Assembly (NCBI RefSeq): GCF_018143015.1
Contig: NC_054743.1
Span: 45,604,922 to 45,668,921, forward strand
Reading direction: 5' to 3'
Length of the DNA stretch: 64,000 bases
Source: Lytechinus variegatus
Taxonomy: Eukaryota; Echinodermata; Echinoidea; Temnopleuroida; Toxopneustidae
Below the pieces are notes generated by a model. The model was not told the DNA's origin and made no database searches. It was given only the letters and a program-made list of their open reading frames with translations. Shown one piece after another: positions 57,240 to 64,000 of this stretch (position 1 is its first letter; every line of letters begins with the position of its first letter). A program made the translations under genes and the position numbers.

Positions 57240-60200
57240 TAAAAGTGGAATTGACTATTGTAGTTTATATAAGGCATCGCAGCCTCATGGGACAATTTGA
57301 CGAGCATTATGGTTTCATTTAGTACTGTCCCTAATACATATAAAGATCTCTTACTATATTTTACCTTTACTGTTGATGCCATAGACGATGCTGTTGAGTA
57401 GAAGTCATCATGATAATGACTGTCGAGTGTGAGGTTCTTCAGATGATTCATCCTACAGATGAACTGAGCGAAATCACGTGATGCAGACGGACGTTCACTG
57501 AGATCCTCATCGAGAACAAGAGTCTCAATCTGATAAAATAGTAACATGAAAATGAATTCAAAATTACTTTACATTCTTTACAATCCAATGTGTATTGAAA
57601 TCATTTTAACATTATCAATCATTAATATCAACAGCACGATAAGACACTTATGTTTTATGACAGTTTTCAAGGTAAAACAGCGATGAAATATACCAAAAAC
57701 GATAAAATCAACAATGAAAATTTAATTTACTTTCCTTTATGCGTGTTTCTTACAACATCATACCCCTCATTTAGGAAATTATCATCCCGTTTATTAACTG
57801 AAAATTGAAGTAGGAATAAAAAAAACTTGTTAAAAGCTGTTACACACGGCTCATTTCGCACTGCAGCATCATGTAACCACTGTGTACAAAAAACCAAACC
57901 GTCCCCAGAGTTAAAAAGAAAACTTTTAAAATATCTTTTGCCCTATTTTTATCTTTTGAAAGATATTTCTCACTATTGGACTTAAACAGTAGAGAACTGC
58001 AAATTGCAAACGGTTTACCATACAAAATATAACCAATATGCTTTTATGTCTTAACCGTTACATAAAATGTTCATATTGCATTATAATAAATTGAAATAAG
58101 AAAATGGAACATTGTTCGATTTTGTCGGTAGTGAGAAATTACATTTAGTCAGGTCCTTTGATCACAATTCAATAACAATTCAAGAAAAAAAAACATCAAA
58201 AGTGGAATTGACTATTGTAGTTTATACAAGGCATCGCAGCCTCAAGGGAAAATTTGACGAGCATTATGGTTTCATTTAGTACTGTCCCTATACATATAAA
58301 GATATCTTACTATATTTTACCTTTGAAGTTGATGCCATAGACGATGCTGTTGAGTAGAAGTCATCATGATAATGACTGTCGAGTGTGAGGTTCTTCAGAT
58401 GATTCATCCTACAGATGAACTGAGCGAAATCACGTGATGCAGACGGACGTTCACTGAGATCCTCATCGAGAACAAGAGTCTCAATCTGATAAAATAGTAA
58501 CATGAAAATTAATTCAAAATTACTTTACATTCTTTACAATCCAATGTGTATTGAAATTATTTTAACATTATCAATCATTAATATCAACAGCACGATAAGA
58601 CATTAATGTTTTATGACAGTTTTCAAGGTAAAACAGCGATGAAATATACGAAAAACGGCAAAATCAACAACAATAATTTTTTTTTTACATTCCTATATGA
58701 GTGTTTCCTACAACATCATACTCCTCAAAGCAGAAATCATTTTTAACAGCTGTTACACACGGCTCATTTCGCATTGCTGCATCATGTAACCACTGTATAC
58801 CAAAAAGCAAATCGTCCCCAGAGTTAAAAAAAAAATATTTTCTAAATATCTTTTGCCATGTTTTTATCTCTCGACAGATATTTCTTACTATTAAACTTAA
58901 AACAATAGAGAATTGCAAATTGCAAGCGGTTTATCATACAAAATATAATCAATATGCCTTTATGTCTTAACCGTTACGTAAAATGTTAATATTGCATTAT
59001 AATAAATTGAAATAAAAAAATTAAACATTGTTCGATTTTGTCGGTAGTGAGAAATTACATTTAGTCAGGTCCTTTGATCACAATTCAATAACCATTCAAG
59101 TAAAAAAAACATCAAAAGTGGAATTGACTATTGTAGTTTATATAAGGCATCGCAGCCTCATGGGACAATTTGACGAGCATTATGGTTTCATTTAGTACTG
59201 TCCCTATACATATAAAGATCTCTTACTATATTTTACCTTTGAAGTTGATGCCATAGACGATGCTGTTGAGTAGAAGTCATCATGATAATGACTGTCGAGT
59301 GTGAGGTTCTTCAGATGATTCATCCTACAGATGAACTGAGCGAAATCACGTGATGCAGACGGACGTTCACTGAGATCCTCATCGAGAACAAGAGTCTCAA
59401 TCTGATAAAATAGTAACATGAAATTAATTCAAAATTACTTTACATTCTTTACAATCCAATGTGTATTGAAATTATTTTAACATTATCAATCATTAATATC
59501 AACAGCACGATAAGACATTAATGTTTTATGACAGTTTTCAAGGTAAAACAGCGATGAAATATACGAAAAACGGCAAAATCAACAACAATAATTTTTTTTT
59601 TACATTCCTTTATGAGTGTTTCCTACAACATCATACTCCTCAAAGCAGAAATCATTTTTAACAGCTGTTACACACGGCTCATTTCGCATTGCTGCATCAT
59701 GTAACCACTGTATACCAAAAAGCAAATCGTCCCCAGAGTTAAAAAAAAATATTTTTTAAATATCTTTTGCCATGTTTTTATCTCTCGACAGATATTTCTT
59801 ACTATTAAACTTAAAACAATAGAGAATTGCAAATTGCAAGCGGTTTATCATACAAAATATAATCAATATGCTTTTATGTCTTAACCGTTACGTAAAATGT
59901 TCATATTGCATTATAATAAATTGAAATAAGAAAATTAAACATTGTTCGATTTTGTCGGTAGTGAGAAATTACATTTAGTCAGGTCCTTTGATCACAATTC
60001 AATAACCATTCAAGAAAAAAAAAACATTTAAAAGTGGAATTGACTATTGTAGTTTATATAAGGCATCGCAGCCTCATGGGACAATTTGACGAGCATTATG
60101 GTTTCATTTAGTACTGTCCCTATACATATAAAGATCTCTTACTATATTTTACCTTTAAAGTTGACGCCATAGACGATGCTGTTGAGTAGAAGTCATCATG

Positions 60201-63200
60201 ATAATGACTGTCGAGTGTGAGGTTCTTCAGATGATTCATCCTACAGATGAACTGAGCGAAATCACGTGATGCAGACGGACGTTCACTGAGATCCTCATCG
60301 AGAACAAGAGTCTCAATCTGATAAAATAGTAACATGAAAATTAATTCAAAATTACTTTACATTCTTTACAATCCAATGTGTATTGAAATTATTTTAACAT
60401 TATCAATCATTAATATCAACAGCACGATAAGACATTTATGTTTTATGACAGTTTTCAAGGTAAAACAGCGATGAAATATACGAAAAACGGCAAAATCAAC
60501 AATAATTTTTTTTTTACATTCCTTTATGAGTGTTTCCTACAACATCATACTCCTCAAAGCAGAAATCATTTTTAACAGCTGTTACACACGGCTCATTTCG
60601 CATTGCTGCATCATGTAACCACTGTATACCAAAAAGCAAATCGTCCCCAGAGTTAAAAAAAATATTTTTTTAAATATCTTTTGCCATGTTTTTATCTCTC
60701 GACAGATATTTCTTACTATTAAACTTAAAACAATAGAGAATTGCAAATTGCAAGCGGTTTATCATACAAAATATAATCAATATGCTTTTATGTCTTAACC
60801 GTTACGTAAAATGTTCATATTGCATTATAATAAATTGAAATAAGAAAATTAAACATTGTTCGATTTTGTCGGTAGTGAGAAATTACATTTAGTCAGGTCC
60901 TTTGATCACAATTCAATAACCATTCAAGTAAAAAAAAAACATCAAAAGTGGAATTGACTATTGTAGTTTATATAAGGCATCGCAGCCTCATGGGACAATT
61001 TGACGAGCATTATGGTTTCATTTAGTACTGTCCCTATACATATAAAGATCTCTTACTATATTTTACCTTTGAAGTTGATGCCATAGACGATGCTGTTGAG
61101 TAGAAGTCATCATGATAATGACTGTCGAGTGTGAGGTTCTTCAGATGATTCATCCTACAGATGAACTGAGCGAGATCACGTGATGCAGACGGACGTTCAC
61201 TGAGATCCTCCTTGAGAACAAGAGTCTCAATCTGATAAAATAGTAACATGAAAATGAATTCAAAATTACTTTACATTCTTTACAATCCAATGTGTATTGA
61301 AATTATTTTAACATTATCAATCATTAATATCAACAGCACGATAAGACATTTATGTTTTATGACAGTTTTCAAGGTAAAACAGCGATGAAATATACGAAAA
61401 ACGGCAAAATCAACAACAATAATTTTTTTTACATTCCTTTATGAGTGTTTCCTACAACATCATACTCCTCAAAGCAGAAATCATTTTTAACAGCTGTTAC
61501 ACACGGCTCATTTCGCATTGCTGCATCATGTAACCACTGTATACCAAAAAGCAAATCGTCCCCAGAGTTAAAAAAAATATATTTTTTTAAATATCTTTTG
61601 CCATGTTTTTATCTCTCGACAGATATTTCTTACTATTAAACTTAAAACAATAGAGAATTGCAAATTGCAAGCGGTTTATCATACAAAATATAATCAATAT
61701 GCTTTTATGTCTTAACCGTTACGTAAAATGTTCATATTGCATTATAATAAATTGAAATAAGAAAATTAAACATTGTTCGATTTTGTCGGTAGTGAGAAAT
61801 TACATTTAGTCATGTCCTTTGATCACAATTCAATAACAATTCAAGAAAAAAATCATTACAAAGCGGAATTGACAATTGTAGTTTATATAAGGCATCGCAG
61901 TGTCATGAGACAATTTGAAGAGCATTATGGTTTCATTCAGTACTGTCCCTTTACATATAAATACCTCTTACTATATATTACCTTTGTAGTTGATGCCATC
62001 GACGATGATGTTGAGTAGAAGTCGTCATGATGATAACCATAGAGTGTGAGGTTCTTCAGATGATTCATCTTACAGATGAACTGAGCGAGATCACGTGATG
62101 CAGACGGACGTTCACTGAGATCCTCCTTGAGAACAAGAGTCTCAATCTGATAAAATAGTAACATGAAAATGAATTCAAAATTACTTTACATTCTTTACAA
62201 TCCAATGTGTATTGAAATTATTTTAACATTATCAATCATTAATATCAACAGCACGATAAGACACTTATGTTTTATGACAGTTTTCAAGGTAAGACAGCGA
62301 TGATATATACCAAAAACGATAAAATCAACAACAATGAAAATTTAATTTACTTTCCTTTATGCGTGTTTCTTACAACATCATACCCCTCATTTAGGAAATT
62401 ATCATCCCGTTTATTAACTGAAAATTGAAGTAGGAATAAAAAAAATTGTTAAAAGCTGTTACACACGGCTCATTTTGCAGTGCAGCATCATGTAGCCACT
62501 GTGTACCAAAAACCAAACCGTCCCCAGAGTTAAAAAGAAAACTTTTAAAATATCTTTTGCCCTATTTTTATCTTTTGAAAGATATTTCTCACTATTGGAC
62601 TTAGACAGTAGAGAATTGCAAATTGCAAGTGGTTTATCATACAAAATATAACCAATATGCTTTTATGTCTTAACCGTTACATAAAATGTTCATATTGCAT
62701 TATAATAAATTGAAATAAGAAAATTAAACATTGTTCGATTTTGTCGGTAGTGAGAAATTACATTTAGTCATGTCCTTTGATCACAATTCAATAACAATTC
62801 AAGAAAAAAATCATTACAAAGCGGAATTGACTATTGTAGTTTATATAAGGCATCGCAGAGTCATAAGACAATTTGAAGAGCATTATGGTTTCATTAAGTA
62901 CTGTCCCTTTACATATAAATACCTCTTACTATATATTACCTTTGTAGTTGATGCCATCGACGATGATGTTGAGTAGAAGTCATCATGATGAAAACCATTG
63001 AGTGTGAGGTTCTTCAGATGATTCATCTTACATATGAACTGAGCGAGATCACGTGATGCAGATGGACGTTCACTGAGATCCTCGTAGAGAACAAGAGACT
63101 CAATCTGATAAAATAGTAACATGAAAATGAATTCAATATTACTTTACATTCTTTACAATCCAATGTGTATTGAAATCATATTAACCTTATTAATGATTAA

Positions 63201-63270
63201 TTTCAACAACACAATAAGACACTAATGTTTTATGACAGTTTTCAAGGTAAAACAGCGATGAAATATACAA
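57240..63270 (-). CDS. NLR/LRR-type immune gene: tandem array of seven LRR exon cassettes
   Basis: Seven units of 914-958 bp each contain one 165-bp exon on the minus strand, between TATCAG and AAG|GTAAAA or GTAATA, in phase 0 at both ends. Any number can therefore be spliced in frame. Each exon gives 55 residues with two leucine-rich cores, IETLVL and HLKNLTL, i.e. two LRRs of about 27 residues, plus the motif SERPSASRDFAQFICRMNHL. Such modules occur in the C-terminal sensor part of NACHT-LRR proteins of sea urchins. The NACHT and death/CARD parts would be upstream (beyond 64000) and are not seen. Units 2-5 have nearly identical introns, so amplification is recent. A LRR protein without NACHT is possible. 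Confidence 0.75.
57365..57529 (-). CDS. LRR exon cassette, most 3' copy
   Basis: Amplified class exon (ends MASTVK). Its 5'-side intron carries the same 40-bp block as the second copy, so outer units share an ancestral intron form. The final exon of the gene is not identified downstream. Confidence 0.75.
58321..58485 (-). CDS. LRR exon cassette, sixth copy
   Basis: Amplified class; ends MASTSK. Confidence 0.75.
59237..59401 (-). CDS. LRR exon cassette, fifth copy
   Basis: Amplified class; ends MASTSK; protein identical to the next copy by eye. Confidence 0.75.
60153..60317 (-). CDS. LRR exon cassette, fourth copy
   Basis: Amplified class; ends MASTLK. Confidence 0.75.
61067..61231 (-). CDS. 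LRR exon cassette, third copy (hybrid)
   Basis: Its 5' half is KEDL and RDLAQFICRM like the diverged class; its 3' half (TLDSHYHDDFYSTASSM) is like the amplified class. This suggests unequal exchange or gene conversion within the exon. Confidence 0.75.
61982..62146 (-). CDS. LRR exon cassette, second copy
   Basis: IETLVLKEDL, TLYGYHHDDFYSTSSSM. The intron on its 5' side (about 62150-62940) carries a 40-bp block ('aaattatcatcccgtttatt') missing from units 2-5. Confidence 0.75.
62940..63104 (-). CDS. LRR exon cassette, most 5' copy in the window
   Basis: Distinct in IESLVLYEDL and TLNGFHHDDFYSTSSSM. With the next copy it forms the more diverged class (RDLAQFICKM). Confidence 0.75.
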
Positions 63271-63342
63271 ACAAGTGGAATGCCTCTGGCCGTCTCACCT
63301 GCATCACGCAATTCAACATAGCAGTATTGCTGACTTTGAAAA
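63271..63342 (-). repeat. Segment shared with 53171-53240, possible exon
   Basis: On the minus strand, after TTTCAAAGTCAG, it is open for about 19 codons. It replaces the end of the LRR unit here, marking the 5' edge of the tandem array. Confidence 0.35.
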
Positions 63343-63439
63343 CTACTATAACTCGCACAAGATGTTCATTAACACTTGGGTACTCTTATTTCCACGTTTT
63401 ATGAACTAGACCAATACACTTACAGAGATAGGATGGTAA

Positions 63440-64000
63440 TTCAACAAATACCCCCAATGTGGTCAAAATCCATTGACCTCACATGACCTTTGACCTTGTT
63501 CATGTGACCTGAAACTTACACAGGATATTCAATGATACTTGATTACTCTTATGTCCAAGTTTCAAAAGTCAGATCAATAAACTTGCAAAGTTATGATGGT
63601 AATTCAACAGATACCCCCATTATGGCCTACGCACAGGATGTTCAGTGATACTTGATTACTCTTATGTCCAAGATTTATGAACTAGACCAACATACGTTCA
63701 AAGTTTTGATTGTAATTCAACAGATACCCCCAAATCGGCCAAAGTTCATTGACCCTTAATGACCTTTGACCTTGGTTATGTGACATGAAACTCACGCAGG
63801 ATATTTAGTGATACATGATTGAACTTATGTCCAAGTTTAATGAACTAGGTCGATATATTTTCTAAGTTTTGATGACATTTCAAAAACTTAACCTCAGGTT
63901 CAGATTTTGATGTTGATTCCCCCAACATGGTTTGAGTTCATTGACCCTAAATGACCTTTGACCTTAGTCATGTGACATGAAACTCTGATAGGAATTCAGT
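63440..64000 (+). repeat. GACCT minisatellite-like array (about 4 units, runs off the window)
   Basis: 'tgacctttgaccttgttcat' and related forms head units near 63481, 63759 and 63953, with DR1-like TGACCTTTGACCT. Other unit parts: 'aggatattcaatgatacttg', 'cttatgtccaagttt'. Same family as 53420-53790 and 3400-3575. Confidence 0.75.

Noticed and set aside
58685-58918. Open frame in LRR-array introns with WLHDAAMRNEPCVTAVKND
   Set aside because: Conserved between units only because the units are recent duplicates. There is no acceptor before it and the outer units interrupt it.

Overview
The window reads as intron-rich, AT-rich, transposon-dense DNA of a marine invertebrate deuterostome. An echinoderm, probably a sea urchin, is the best guess. 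The clues are tandem leucine-rich-repeat exon cassettes of the kind found in expanded invertebrate NLR-type immune genes, a SAM-domain gene of a family common in sea urchins, sea-urchin-like foldback repeats, and many poly-G/poly-C MITEs. There is no bacterial-style gene organisation and no rRNA or functional tRNA gene. The species assignment is inference.

Bases 81-32427 form the most striking structure. Two long terminal inverted repeats (TIRs, about 1.2-1.3 kb, nearly identical in their outer parts) face each other, flanked by the same 6-bp direct repeat GTTATT. This looks like one very large (about 32.3 kb) foldback-type mobile unit. The outer 750 bp of each TIR is an array of short dyad-symmetric units. 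The interior carries a spliced THAP-domain gene on the + strand (exons from 8472 to at least 12190, perhaps to 16640). A broken inverted copy of its first exons lies on the - strand (18931-20447), inside a diverged inverted duplication of about 3.5-4 kb arms. The interior also holds a 155-bp tandem array rich in nuclear-receptor DR1-like sites (5180-7000), a 470-bp palindrome (2755-3230), two tRNA-like SINEs and about a dozen MITEs.

From 32434 to 54400 there is a tandem array of about 350-bp units (33480-35300). Next comes a recent, 5'-truncated but open L1/Tx1-type LINE (35571-38552) with its own target-site duplication, then many nested MITEs. The scattered minus-strand exons of a SAM-domain gene begin at 54232 near a CpG-rich stretch; later exons are at 52983-53092, 48840-49011, 48040-48196 and 46334-46459. 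A C2H2-like zinc-finger exon lies at 51492-51884.

From 55060 to 64000 there are three tandem minisatellite-like arrays. There is also a seven-fold tandem amplification (about 915-958 bp per unit, 57240-63270) of a 165-bp, phase-0 LRR exon on the minus strand. The NLR/LRR gene continues beyond the right edge of the window. Reading was by eye; identities and boundaries are approximate.
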